Shown here piece by piece: positions 15,875 to 24,459 of a DNA stretch of 64,000 nt. This DNA comes from JAWWPY01 sp964412845. Its GTDB lineage: Bacteria; Actinomycetota; Actinomycetes; Streptosporangiales; Streptosporangiaceae. The stretch's first letter is position 1. The number at the start of each line of letters is the position of its first letter. The notes under the pieces are model-generated. The model made no database searches. It saw only the letters and a program-made list of their open reading frames with translations, and was not told the DNA's origin. The stretch lies in contig CAYPQM010000001.1 of the NCBI GenBank assembly GCA_964412845.1, positions 1 to 64,000 of the forward strand, written 5' to 3'. The position numbers and the translations under genes are program-made.

Positions 15875-17473
15875 GTGGCCACCCGCAACAGGATTGCCAT
15901 CGTGGCCCTGACCGCCGCGGCGCTCGGGCTGCTGATCCTGCAATCCCTGCTACACGGCCATCTGACCGGGATCGACGAGTATGACGACGGGGTGTACCTC
16001 GGGTCATCGCTCGATCTGATCCACGGGATCATGCCCTACCGCGATTTCGCCTTCATCCAGCCACCGATGGCCGCCGTGTGGCTGCTGCCTTTTGCCGCGC
16101 TGTCCTTCCTGACCGGAACAGCGCACGCGCTCGAGGCGGCCCGCATCTTCATCGACCTGATCGCCGCGGCCAACGTGGCGATGGTGGGACTGCTGGTCCG
16201 CCGCCGGCCCACACCGCAGGTGCTGGTGGCGATGGGCGTGATGGCCGCCTATCCGGCCACGGTGATGTCGGCTCAGACCGTGCTGCTGGAACCGCTCCTG
16301 GTGTCCGGCTGCCTGGCCGGCCTGCTGTGCCTGTTCGACGGGAACCAGGTCACTGCGTCGCGGCGGCGGATCCTGGCCGCCGGGCTGCTGTTCGGCGTGG
16401 CGGGCGCCACGAAGCTGTGGGCCGCCCTGCCGTTCGCCGCCGCGGTGCTCGTCACCTGGCCGTCCGGGCCGATGGCCCGCCGCCGGCTGGTCGCGGGGGG
16501 CGCCGCCGGGTTCCTCGGCTGCTCGCTCCCGTTCGTCATCGGCTCGCCGGCCGGCTTCATCCAGCAGGTCTTCGTCATCCAGGCCATCCGCAACGGCGGC
16601 GGGTACCCGGCGGCGGAGCGCCTGGCCGACCTTACCGGCCTGCCCGGCCTGTACTCCCTGGTGTTCACGCATCCCGCGGCCGGGACCGTGCTGCTGGCGG
16701 CGGTGATCGCCGCGCTGGCCGCGCTGTGCTTGATCGCCTTCACCGGGCGCGGCCAGCCGGGCCCGGACGCGCTCGACCGTTTCGTGCTGCTGGCCACCGC
16801 AGCGACCGCGGCCGGCCTGCTCAGCTCGCCGACCTACTACTACCACTACGCCGGGCTCGAAGCGCCGTTCATCGCGGTGCTTTATGCCGCCCTGACCACC
16901 CGGCTGGCTGGCCGGTTCCGGGTCTCCTGGGCCGCTGCGGTCCCGCTCGTCGTCGCGGGCCTCATGCTCGGGGTGCGCCTCGACGCGATCGACTCGGCAC
17001 CTCCGCCAGCGCAGGTTGCCGCCGCGTTCCGCGGCGACATCCCGGTGACCGGGTGCGTCTTCGCCACGAATCCCACGGTGGCCATCCTCGACGACCGCTT
17101 CACCGCCGACGTCCGCGGCTGCCCGCATGTCGTCGACTGGCTGGCCCAGCAGCGGGTGCTTGACCACGGCTTGGCGCTGCACCTGTCCGACGTGCGCAAT
17201 CCCGTGTGGCAGGCCGAGCTCCTGCGCTGGATCAAGTCCTCGGCCGCCATCGTGGCGGACACGCACAACCCGGGCTCAGACCGGGTCATCATGGCCTACC
17301 TGCGCGGCCACTTCCACGGCGAATGGAGCCGGGGCACGCGTCACTACCTCTACGTGCGGATTGATACCGCCACGGAACAGACCGCGAGCCGCCGGGGGAA
17401 GCTGAAGCTCACCCCGGTCCGTGCTCGGCGGGTAGCCGTCCGGGAAACCGGCGGCGGGCCACCGCGGGCGTGA
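15875..17473 (+). CDS. GT-C type membrane glycosyltransferase-like protein
   Basis: 532 residues with about ten hydrophobic helices up to residue ~380 and a soluble C-terminal domain. After the first helix the loop reads TGIDEYDDGVYLG, the acidic motif found in the first extracytoplasmic loop of GT-C/PMT-type polyprenyl-phosphate sugar transferases; YYYHYAGLEAPF also fits. GTG start at 15875 with GAAGGA 8 nt before. Likely transfers sugar from a lipid carrier outside the membrane. The ~90 bp before it carry only the terminator, so it has its own transcription. Confidence 0.75.
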   Translation: MATRNRIAIVALTAAALGLLILQSLLHGHLTGIDEYDDGVYLGSSLDLIHGIMPYRDFAFIQPPMAAVWLLPFAALSFLTGTAHALEAARIFIDLIAAANVAMVGLLVRRRPTPQVLVAMGVMAAYPATVMSAQTVLLEPLLVSGCLAGLLCLFDGNQVTASRRRILAAGLLFGVAGATKLWAALPFAAAVLVTWPSGPMARRRLVAGGAAGFLGCSLPFVIGSPAGFIQQVFVIQAIRNGGGYPAAERLADLTGLPGLYSLVFTHPAAGTVLLAAVIAALAALCLIAFTGRGQPGPDALDRFVLLATAATAAGLLSSPTYYYHYAGLEAPFIAVLYAALTTRLAGRFRVSWAAAVPLVVAGLMLGVRLDAIDSAPPPAQVAAAFRGDIPVTGCVFATNPTVAILDDRFTADVRGCPHVVDWLAQQRVLDHGLALHLSDVRNPVWQAELLRWIKSSAAIVADTHNPGSDRVIMAYLRGHFHGEWSRGTRHYLYVRIDTATEQTASRRGKLKLTPVRARRVAVRETGGGPPRA

Positions 17474-17609
17474 TCACCGGGGCCTTACCATTGGGCCTGA
17501 CTATCGGGCCTGACCGCCGGAGCTGCCGTTGGCGCGTACCGGCCTCATCTTATTAACGCGCTGCCTTATCAACGCGGGGCCAGCGAGTCCGCCTGTATGG
17601 TTACGACTC

Positions 17610-18158
17610 GTGACGATCGTGCCGGATACCAAGGACTGGACCTGGGTGCTGAAACAGCCGTGCCCGGAGTGCGGCCTGGACACCCAGAGCTTCCCCCGCG
17701 ACGCCATCGCCGGGATGATCCGGGTCAACGCGGCGGCATGGCTGGGCGTGCTGGCCGGTCCTGGGGATGTCCGGCGCCGCCCGGCGCCGGACGTCTGGTC
17801 GGCACTGGAATACGGCTGCCATGTCTGCGACGTGTTCTGGCTGTATGACGAACGGCTCCGGCTGATGCTCATGCTCGACGCGCCGCAGTACCCCAATTGG
17901 GACCAGGACGCCACCGCCATCGCCGATGAGTATGCCAAGCAGGATCCGGCCGTGGTCGCGGCCGGCCTGCGCGAGGCCGCCGACGTCATCGCGGAGCGGT
18001 TCGAGGGGCTGTCCGAGGATCAATGGCTGCGGACCGGCAGCCGCAGCGACGGGGCCCGGTTCACGGTCGAGTCGTTCGCCCGGTATTTCATCCACGACCC
18101 GGTGCATCACCTCTACGACGTCACCGGCGTCCGGCACGCCGAGCGCGTCATCCGCTGA
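17610..18158 (+). CDS. DinB-like protein
   Basis: 182 residues. DTKDWTWVLKQPCPECGLDT at the N-terminus, EYGCHVCDVFWLYDERLRLML in the middle and FIHDPVHHLYDVTG near the end are typical of actinobacterial DinB/mycothiol-maleylpyruvate-isomerase-like four-helix proteins, with His residues (H97-type in GCHVCDV and HDPVHH) able to hold a metal. GTG 17610 is chosen since the conserved part begins just after. Function within the family is variable (thiol-dependent transferases, many uncharacterised). Confidence 0.8.
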   Translation: MTIVPDTKDWTWVLKQPCPECGLDTQSFPRDAIAGMIRVNAAAWLGVLAGPGDVRRRPAPDVWSALEYGCHVCDVFWLYDERLRLMLMLDAPQYPNWDQDATAIADEYAKQDPAVVAAGLREAADVIAERFEGLSEDQWLRTGSRSDGARFTVESFARYFIHDPVHHLYDVTGVRHAERVIR

Positions 18159-18276
18159 CCCGTCAGCGATCTGTCAGCGGCCTCAGCGCTCTGCGGCCCG
18201 CGTGTCAGGACGTCCGGGCGCTCAAGGATGCCCCTTGTTCACGCGGAAACAGCGGAGAGCCACCCAAGGAGACCAG

Positions 18277-18380
18277 GCCAGCGCCACCCCCAGGACGCCA
18301 GTCCAGCGCCACCCCCAGGACGCCTGCCAGCGCCCCCGGGACGCCAGGCCAGCGAAGCACGACCCGGACGCCAAGCCAGC
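18277..18380. repeat. Degenerate 22-24 bp tandem repeat
   Basis: Units of the form GCCAGCGCCACCCCCAGGAC followed by GCC occur at 18277, 18301 and about 18325, with further partial copies (GGACGCCAGGCCAGCG, GGACGCCAAGCCAGCG) to 18380. It fills the gap between the DinB-like gene and the convergent MFS gene; no gene is seen in it. Confidence 0.65.
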
Positions 18381-18398
18381 GAACCACTCACCAGAACG

Positions 18399-19829
18399 TC
18401 AGGCCGACGCGTCTTCCCGGGCGGGCCTGAGACGCTGCTCACGGCGGAGCGCGGGGCCCAGGACGGCGAGACCGGCCAGCGTCCCCGCACCGGCTATCAG
18501 GAACGCGATCCGGGGCCCGGTGAGTGCGACCAGCGGGCCAGCGCCCGCGAAGGCGATGGCGGAGCCCAGCTGGGCCGCCGTGTAGACGGCGCCGAAGGCC
18601 CGGCCAAGCAGGTGCGCGGGCGCGGACTGCTGGATGAGGGTGTCGGTGCCGGCCAGATCCGCGGTGTTGCCCGCGCCGGCCACTGCCTGGGCCCCCGCGG
18701 CCAGCACGATGGTGGGGGCCAGTCCGGTGGCCACCGTCCCCACCGCGCCCAGGGTGACGCCGCCGATGAGCCAGTGCACCGGCGACCGGCGGCGTGCCCG
18801 CGCGGCCAGGATGAGCGACGCCACGACCATCCCGGTCCCGAAAGCCGCGATGGCCGCGCCATATTCGCCGCTTGATCCGTGCAGGCTCCGCTGGACCAGG
18901 AAGACGAGAGCGACGTTGTCGATGGCGGCGAAGGACACGAACACGAGGGTGCCAAGGACCAGTGCCCGCAAGACTGGTGAGCGCGCGGCGTACCGTAGGC
19001 CGGCCCAGGTTTGCGTGATGAGGCCCCCGGGGCTGTCGGCGGGCTGCGGTGCCATCCGGCCGAGCCTGGTCAGCAGCAGCGCGGAGACGAAGAACGACGC
19101 CGCATTGGCCGCGAACGCGGCGGGCAGGCCGGCCAGTGCGACCAGCACGCCACCAATGGCCGGGCCGGCCACGATCTGCATGTTGAGGGAAAGACCCAGC
19201 AGCGCATTGGCACCAGGCAGCCGGTCGGCGGGCACCAGCCGGGGAACGCTGCTCTTGCCCGCTGGGGACATGAGCGTCGAGAGCAGCCCGGCCATGGTGA
19301 CCAGCGGCAGCAGCAGTGCGACCGGTGGCCGGGTCGCGGCAATGACCGCGTAGATGATTCCCTGGCACGCTTCACACCCAGCCAGCAGGCGGCGTTGATC
19401 GACCCGGTCGGCTATCGCACCCGCCAGCGGGCCCAGCAACTGCGGCAGCGTGTTGCAGAGGAGCGCCAAGCTGACCGTGCCTGGCCCGGACGGGGCCGTG
19501 AGCAACACGAGTGCCACCCGGCCCACGCCTGAGCCGGTCGCTGAGATGGTCCGGCTCAGCCAGAGATAGCGGAATCGTGCTGACTCACGCAGCAGCCCCG
19601 GCCGCCCGGACCGCGGCCGCCGCCCAGGGAGCTGCCGCCCAGGGAGCTGCCACCCAGGGAGCTGCCACCCAGGGAGCTGCCACCCAAGAATCCGCTGCCG
19701 CCCAGGGATCTGGCGCCCAGGGATCTGCTGCCCAGGAGTCCGCCGTCGCGGCCCAGTCCGCCGCTGCCACCGCTGCCACCGCTGCCGGAGAGTCCGTCGC
19801 TGCGGCTGAGTCTGGGCCATGCGGGCCAC
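18399..19829 (-). CDS. MFS transporter with pentapeptide-repeat N-terminus
   Basis: 476 residues. Residues ~80 to the end are a 12-helix major facilitator: SRTISATGSGVGRVALVLL, GAIADRVDQRR (motif A variant), SPAGKSSVPRLVPADRLPGANALLG, typical of the macrolide-efflux/MefA-like subgroup. The first ~80 residues are unusual: a basic Arg/Gln segment followed by about eight pentapeptides of the form G-(R/W)-Q-(L/I)-P encoded by 15-bp DNA repeats. No internal start codon is available between the repeat and helix 1, so the extension is probably translated. GTG 19829 or ATG 19820. Divergent from a DUF5937/ArsR regulator across a 57-bp gap with an inverted repeat, hence probably regulated drug efflux. 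Confidence 0.82.
   Translation of the reverse strand: MARMAQTQPQRRTLRQRWQRWQRRTGPRRRTPGQQIPGRQIPGRQRILGWQLPGWQLPGWQLPGRQLPGRRPRSGRPGLLRESARFRYLWLSRTISATGSGVGRVALVLLTAPSGPGTVSLALLCNTLPQLLGPLAGAIADRVDQRRLLAGCEACQGIIYAVIAATRPPVALLLPLVTMAGLLSTLMSPAGKSSVPRLVPADRLPGANALLGLSLNMQIVAGPAIGGVLVALAGLPAAFAANAASFFVSALLLTRLGRMAPQPADSPGGLITQTWAGLRYAARSPVLRALVLGTLVFVSFAAIDNVALVFLVQRSLHGSSGEYGAAIAAFGTGMVVASLILAARARRRSPVHWLIGGVTLGAVGTVATGLAPTIVLAAGAQAVAGAGNTADLAGTDTLIQQSAPAHLLGRAFGAVYTAAQLGSAIAFAGAGPLVALTGPRIAFLIAGAGTLAGLAVLGPALRREQRLRPAREDASA
19621..19740. repeat. 15-bp coding tandem repeat
   Basis: About eight copies of CCCAGGGAGCTGCCA and variants in the 5' part of the MFS gene. The four central copies are nearly identical, implying recent expansion or contraction in whole codons. 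Confidence 0.8.
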
Positions 19830-19858
19830 GCTGCCTGATCCGTTAAGCTGGGGCAGTT

Positions 19859-19878
19859 ATTTCGGGTCTAACCGAAAT
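19859..19878. promoter_or_regulatory. Inverted repeat between MFS and DUF5937/ArsR genes
   Basis: ATTTCGG-GTCTAA-CCGAAAT: perfect 7-bp arms with a 6-bp spacer in the divergent promoter region. Probable operator of the downstream ArsR-type regulator. Confidence 0.55.
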
Positions 19879-19886
19879 GGATCTTC

Positions 19887-20858
19887 GTGACCGTTGTCTT
19901 CCGGTTCCGCGCCGAGGATCTGCTGCAATGCAGGTTCGCCATCTCACCGCTCAACGAGACCGGCGACGCGCTCAGGTCACTGACCCAGCCCGGCGGGGAG
20001 TGCTACCACCTGCCCTGGCAACGCCAGGTGCGCGGGAGGCTTCCGGAACTGGGGATCGGGCCGCTGCTTGCGCTGCTCTCGTTGCGCGGCTACCAGCCGG
20101 ACTTTATCTCTCCTGCGCCCGCTGGGCCATTCACCGAGATCGACACCGAACTTGACCGCGTACGGGCGACCCCGCCGCAGCGGGTCGCCGCCGAACTGTC
20201 CCAGTGCCTGGACAACCGTCCCGCTGGGCTAGCCGCGCTCCGCGAGCACCCCGAACTATCCGGCGACCCGGCGCAGGTCCGGGATCTGCTCGCCGGCATG
20301 CTGTGGCGCGCGTGGTCAGCGCTGGTCGAGCCGTGGTGGCCCAGACTGCGCGACGTGCTGGACGCCGACATCACCTTCCGTGCCCGGCAACTGGCGAACG
20401 CGGGGGTCGCGGCCACCCTCAATGACCTGGACCCGAAGGTTTCGTGGCGCGACAGCGTGCTGAGCTTCGCCATCGCCGCAGACGAGGAACTCGACGTCTC
20501 CGGGACAGAACTTGTGCTGATCCCGAGCGTGTTCGCGTGGCCGGGCGCCGCCGCCAGCTTTGATCCGCCGGCTGTGGTGTACTCCGCCCGGGGCATCGCT
20601 CAGCTCTGGCAGCCGCCCGCCCGGGCCGACGGCGACCTCGGCCGCCTGATCGGCAAGACGAGGGCAGCCCTGTTGCGCGCGCTGGCCGAACCGTCCTCCA
20701 CCACCGGCCTGGCCGCGCGGTGCGGGGTGCCGGTCAGCAGCGTCAGTGAGCACCTCGCCGTACTGCGCGCCGCTGGCCTGGTCTCCACTCGCCGCACTGG
20801 GAGATTCCTCCTGCACCAGCGCACCGCCCTGGGCATAGCCCTGTCCGCGGGTGGCTAA
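19887..20858 (+). CDS. DUF5937/ArsR-type regulator
   Basis: 323 residues. The N-terminal ~230 residues fit the DUF5937 sensor region (VFRFRAEDLLQCRFAISPL opening, WWPRLRDVLDADITFRAR); the C-terminal ~85 residues are an ArsR winged helix (LLRALAEPSSTTGLAARCGV, SSVSEHLAVLRAAGLVSTRRTG). GTG start at 19887. Divergent from the MFS exporter and close to a symmetric operator, so it likely represses the exporter and itself. A terminator hairpin follows. Confidence 0.85.
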   Translation: MTVVFRFRAEDLLQCRFAISPLNETGDALRSLTQPGGECYHLPWQRQVRGRLPELGIGPLLALLSLRGYQPDFISPAPAGPFTEIDTELDRVRATPPQRVAAELSQCLDNRPAGLAALREHPELSGDPAQVRDLLAGMLWRAWSALVEPWWPRLRDVLDADITFRARQLANAGVAATLNDLDPKVSWRDSVLSFAIAADEELDVSGTELVLIPSVFAWPGAAASFDPPAVVYSARGIAQLWQPPARADGDLGRLIGKTRAALLRALAEPSSTTGLAARCGVPVSSVSEHLAVLRAAGLVSTRRTGRFLLHQRTALGIALSAGG

Positions 20859-20867
20859 CCAGCGTCC

Positions 20868-20893
20868 GCCGACGGCTGGCAACAGCCGTCGGC
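20868..20893 (+). terminator. Hairpin terminator after DUF5937/ArsR gene
   Basis: GCCGACGGCTG (20868-20878), loop GCAA, CAGCCGTCGGC (20883-20893): perfect 11-bp stem 9 nt after the stop codon. Confidence 0.75.
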
Positions 20894-20922
20894 TGGCAAT
20901 GGAGCCGTCCGATGTTTAGACT

Positions 20923-20940
20923 TGCCTAAATGTTTAGGCA
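20923..20940. promoter_or_regulatory. 18-bp palindrome upstream of XRE gene
   Basis: TGCCTAAA-TG-TTTAGGCA, perfect 8-bp arms, just before the ribosome site of the XRE gene; a third half-site TTTAG lies at 20915-20919. Placement fits autoregulation. Confidence 0.55.
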
Positions 20941-20948
20941 GGGCTAAC

Positions 20949-21287
20949 ATGACATCCAGCGGGGCGAGCCGACCGAGGGAGGCTGCGGTGGTCCTAAGAC
21001 GCGTGGTTCGAACCGCCGAGCGAGACGATGGCCGGGGCGAGCGAACTGATCTCGCCCGCGCATTCGTCGACGAAGTCACCTGGTATATGAGCGAGCATAA
21101 GATCTCGCGCGCCGACCTCGCCCAGTCCATGGGCGTGTCCGCCGGCCGGGTCAGCCAGATCCTGTCGGCCGAGGAAAACCTGACCCTGCGCACCCTTTCC
21201 AGCGTGGTCGACGCTCTCGGGGCCGAGCTCGAGGTCAGCCTGCACTCGGTCGATGGGCCGGGGGAAGTCCCCGGAGACAACGAATAG
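20949..21287 (+). CDS. XRE-family HTH protein (antitoxin-like)
   Basis: 112 residues. DLARAFVDEVTWYMSEHKISRADLAQSMGVSAGRVSQILS, then LTLRTLSSVVDALGAELEVSL, is the layout of a Cro/C1 HTH, as in HigA/antitoxin-like regulators. ATG 20949 with GGCAGGG about 7 nt upstream; an upstream in-frame ATG at 20922 would start inside the palindrome. No toxin gene is adjacent: the next gene is on the opposite strand after a repeat tract. Function as a lone regulator is therefore as likely as an antitoxin. Confidence 0.78.
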   Translation: MTSSGASRPREAAVVLRRVVRTAERDDGRGERTDLARAFVDEVTWYMSEHKISRADLAQSMGVSAGRVSQILSAEENLTLRTLSSVVDALGAELEVSLHSVDGPGEVPGDNE

Positions 21288-21301
21288 CCCGCCTGACTCG
21301 C

Positions 21302-21410
21302 CCGACGGGTAGCCCCACCCCGACGGATCGTTTCTGTCCGACCGGTAGCCCCACCCCGACGGGTAGTCCTGCCCGACGGATAACCCCCGCCCGATAGGTA
21401 GTTCTGTCCG
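21302..21410. repeat. 17-19 bp degenerate tandem repeat
   Basis: Six units resembling CCCGACGGGTAGCCCCAC, with variants CCCGACGGATAACCCCCG and CCCGATAGGTAGTTCTGT, between the convergent ends of the XRE gene and the membrane-protein gene. Unit lengths vary, there are no unique spacers, so it is not a CRISPR array. Confidence 0.7.
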
Positions 21411-21423
21411 CAGTCGGTGGACC

Positions 21424-22218
21424 TCACGGGTGCGACCGACGTGATCCGGCCCGCTGACCTTGGGGCTGCAGGCGCAACGGACGTGCATAGCGGTCAAGAC
21501 GGCGGAATCCGGCGTTGTAGGCCACAGCGAGCAGGCGGCCCAAGTCGCGTTGCGCATCATGACGAAGCAGGCTGCCCAGCCGGTTGAGGTCATCGAGGCT
21601 GCGCCGGTACCGCGCTTCTTGCGCCAGCCGTGACGCATTCAGCGTCGTGACCACCTTGGCCCGCCCGGCGCTGCCGTCGACGACCCGGGCCACATCAAGC
21701 CTTACCTCGATATTCCGGGTCAGCGCACTGATCCGGTACCGCCTGCGCTCCTCAGCCGATAGCCGCTCGTGCAGGTAATCGTGGTAATAACGGGCCGCCA
21801 TGGCCAGTTCGTCAGTGTCCCAGGCCGGGTCAGCATGCGCGTCACACCAGTCCATCCGGTCTTCAGCCATGCCCTCCTGCATCCGGGCGATAAGGGAGGT
21901 GATCCAGAACGTCGAAGCGTCACGGTAGAGATTGGGCCGGTCCCCGTTGTCCGGGCGTATCTGTCCGAGCCACAGCCCGCTGGGCGCGACCACGCCCAGG
22001 CTGACGAAGGCCGACGGCAGGTGGTGCACCACGAGCAGCGCGACGAGTGCCGCACAGGTGGAAAGCACACCGGTGAGGCCGATGACCGCCAGAGCCCACC
22101 ATCGGCTGCGCGGGCCGAACGTCCGCCCCTTACCCTCGCAACGCAGTTGCAGAAAGAATGCCGCCGACACACACGCCAGAACGAAGGTAATACCCAGGCC
22201 TAAAGTTCCATGGGGCAT
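21424..22218 (-). CDS. Membrane-anchored protein of unknown function
   Basis: 264 residues. Two N-terminal transmembrane helices (LGLGITFVLACVSAAFFLQ; ALAVIGLTGVLSTCAALVALLVV), then a cytoplasmic part with WITSLIARMQEGMAEDRMDW, ELAMAARYYHDYLHERLSAEERRRYRIS and a strand LTRNIEVRLDVARVVDG. ATG 22218 is preceded by GAGAGAGGG at a good distance; the same frame stays open to 22932 but encodes nothing protein-like there. I do not recognise a family. Confidence 0.75.
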   Translation of the reverse strand: MPHGTLGLGITFVLACVSAAFFLQLRCEGKGRTFGPRSRWWALAVIGLTGVLSTCAALVALLVVHHLPSAFVSLGVVAPSGLWLGQIRPDNGDRPNLYRDASTFWITSLIARMQEGMAEDRMDWCDAHADPAWDTDELAMAARYYHDYLHERLSAEERRRYRISALTRNIEVRLDVARVVDGSAGRAKVVTTLNASRLAQEARYRRSLDDLNRLGSLLRHDAQRDLGRLLAVAYNAGFRRLDRYARPLRLQPQGQRAGSRRSHP

Positions 22219-22828
22219 GCCGTGCCCTCTCTCCGCGCCGGGCCCCTGGTCTGCTAGGTCCTCGGGAGGAAACGTAATGTGGTCGCCGTGTGCACCAGCA
22301 TCGTTCCTGACCACGGTGCAGGGGAAGAGCGTTTCCCGGATCGGCAGGCAATCCGTCCGGGCCCGGCCATTTGGTCCGGCCCTCATTAGGACACACCTGG
22401 TTCGGTCCCGTCCGTCGGGGTGCCGTGCTGACTGACCGTTAGGTGCGCGGTTTGGTCCGAGCGCGGCTAACGGCTGGTACCCAGCACTTCGGCGGGGTCC
22501 GCGTCGTTCACTCTGCGCACAGATGACTGCCACCGCTACCTGCCGGCATCGCATGATTATTCGAACAAAATTACCAATTCGGACTTGATAGCTTGGCCGC
22601 GCTGACCGGCGGCGTTGCCCGCGCCTGGCTGGCCTGAGCTGTTGATGGCATAAGCGGGATGTGAGCCCCGTCACGGTCGGCGGGATCGGATTGTCTTTTC
22701 CCGGCGTGCTCCTGATGCAAGTGATCATGCAGATCCTGCGAGACTGAGGCTGACTTGTCGATAGGACTGCTCGCCTGACGCCGGCTGCGAATTCCCGCCG
22801 TGCACCGCGGACTACCGGGGGCTGCCAG
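22219..22828. other. 610-bp intergenic region
   Basis: No gene supported. It separates the divergent membrane protein and DUF445 genes. It holds an imperfect hairpin at 22436-22473 (CCGTTAG / CTAACGG with inner GCGC/GCGC), several GGTCCG repeats at 22370-22460, and an unusually A/T-rich segment at 22553-22600 that may hold promoter elements. Confidence 0.6.
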
Positions 22829-24118
22829 ATGGAACCTGCCGCACCGATGTCCGCTTCGCCGGTGCCCGCGCCCGGGCACGAGTCGGCGGCCCAGCGGACC
22901 CGCGGCCTGGCCGCCGCGCGTCGGCGGGCCACTGCTCTGCTCGCGGGGGTAACGGTTCTGTTTGTGGCCGTGACCGCGGCCGGCCCCCACGGAATCCTTC
23001 TCGGCTACGTGCAGGCCGGCGCAGAGGCCTCCATGATCGGAGGCGTTGCCGACTGGTTCGCGGTGACGGCCCTCTTCCGCCATCCCCTGGGCCTGCCGAT
23101 ACCGCACACCGCGCTGATCGTCGAGCGCAAGGACCAGTTCGCCGCCACCCTCGGCCAGTTCGTGCAGGAGAACTTCCTCAACGCCGGCGTTCTTGCCGAG
23201 CGGATCCGCTCCGCTCGTGTCGTTCCACGCCTGGCTGCCTGGCTGGCCGACGAGGCCAACGCCGCCCGCTTCGCCGGTCGCGCGGCGGATCTGGTCGTCA
23301 CGGTGGCCGAGACTCTCCGCGATGAGGATGTCGAGCGCGTGCTCACCGCCGAACTGGCCCGGGCGGCAGATGCCATCGAGGTGGCGCCGCTGGCTGGCCG
23401 GGCCCTGCGGGCCATCATTGCGGGAGGCCAGCACGCCGAGTTTTTCAACGCCATCGTGTCCGGCGCCGACCGCTATCTCGCCGGCCATTACGCGGAGCTT
23501 CGTGAGCTGTTCGAGGCCGAGTCACCCCGCTGGGTGCCCGACACGGTTTACCGGCGGGTCTTCGACCGTCTCTACACTCGCCTGCGCCAGCGGCTGGCCG
23601 CGATGGCCGCCGATCCCGGCGACGAGGCGCGGCATCAGTTCGAGGAGTGGATCGCCGGGCTCCCCGACCGCCTCGAGACATCCCCGGAGCTGCGCGAGCG
23701 CGGAGAGCGCCTCAAGCGCGATGTCCTGGGTAGCGCCGGCCTGCGGGACTGGTCCTCGTCGCTGTGGCAGAAGGCCAAGGAGGCGCTGCGGGTCCAGGCT
23801 GCTGATCCGGAGTCTGAGCTGCGCCGCCGGCTGGCCGATGCTCTGGTGGCGGCCGGCCGGCGCCTAGGGTCGGACTGCCGCCTCCAGGAGGGCCTGGAGC
23901 GCGTGGTCGAGTCAGGATCCAAGGCACTCGCCGATCAGTTCCACGACGAGCTCGCCGGGCTTGTCACCGGGACTATCGAGCGGTGGGACGCCACCGAGAC
24001 ATCAAGCCAGCTCGAACTGCTCCTAGGGCGCGATCTGCAGTACATCCGCATCAACGGCACGGTAGTGGGGGCGGCCGTAGGGCTGGCCCTGCACGCCATC
24101 GTCCTCGCCCTGGCCTAA
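22829..24118 (+). CDS. DUF445 membrane protein
   Basis: 429 residues. One hydrophobic helix near the N-terminus (LLAGVTVLFVAVTAAG), then GYVQAGAEASMIGGVADWFAVTALFRHPLGLPIPHTALI, the defining DUF445 block, a long helical soluble middle and a C-terminal anchor (IRINGTVVGAAVGLALHAIVLALA). ATG 22829 with GGGGG upstream. Such proteins are widespread, membrane attached and functionally unknown. Confidence 0.9.
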   Translation: MEPAAPMSASPVPAPGHESAAQRTRGLAAARRRATALLAGVTVLFVAVTAAGPHGILLGYVQAGAEASMIGGVADWFAVTALFRHPLGLPIPHTALIVERKDQFAATLGQFVQENFLNAGVLAERIRSARVVPRLAAWLADEANAARFAGRAADLVVTVAETLRDEDVERVLTAELARAADAIEVAPLAGRALRAIIAGGQHAEFFNAIVSGADRYLAGHYAELRELFEAESPRWVPDTVYRRVFDRLYTRLRQRLAAMAADPGDEARHQFEEWIAGLPDRLETSPELRERGERLKRDVLGSAGLRDWSSSLWQKAKEALRVQAADPESELRRRLADALVAAGRRLGSDCRLQEGLERVVESGSKALADQFHDELAGLVTGTIERWDATETSSQLELLLGRDLQYIRINGTVVGAAVGLALHAIVLALA

Positions 24119-24278
24119 TTCACGCCCATCTTGAGGCGGAGCCTGGCCCTGCCAGGCAGCGCGTGCTTCCTGACGCGGGCCGACACGGTTCCTCCCAGCC
24201 CGGCGGCGTCCGCGCCCTTCACGTCGATGACGGCACCACCGCCACCGCGACGAGGCCATCGGCGGTCGCCACGCTCCC

Positions 24279-24350
24279 TAACGGATGACCTGCGCTCCTC
24301 TAGTGCCCGGAGCCGGCGAGATCAGCGAAAGCAAGTATTCGGCGTCGGCG
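24279..24350. repeat. Dispersed intergenic repeat, copy 1
   Basis: Begins TAACGGATGACCTGC and ends GCAAGTATTCGGCGTCGGCG. The ends match copy 2 at 26212-26282 closely; the ~40-bp middle has diverged. It lies in the convergent gap between the DUF445 and SnoaL-like genes (24119-24459), which contains no other feature I can support. Confidence 0.5.
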
Positions 24351-24459
24351 CGGCCAGGGGCTGGACACGCACCTATTCGTGCTCACGTCAGGTAGTTCTC
24401 AGCAAGATCTACAGCCCGAGGATGGCCAGGATCAGATCGCGAAGGCCGCCTGCGGCGGC

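Noticed and set aside
21302..21410. CRISPR array
   Set aside because: Units are contiguous and variable, with no unique spacers and no cas genes in the window. The same applies to the tracts at 18277, 19621 and 28853.
22219..22932. An N-terminal extension of the membrane-protein gene (frame open to 22932)
   Set aside because: No hydrophobic or domain pattern, a good ribosome site lies before ATG 22218, and the extension would overlap the DUF445 gene start.
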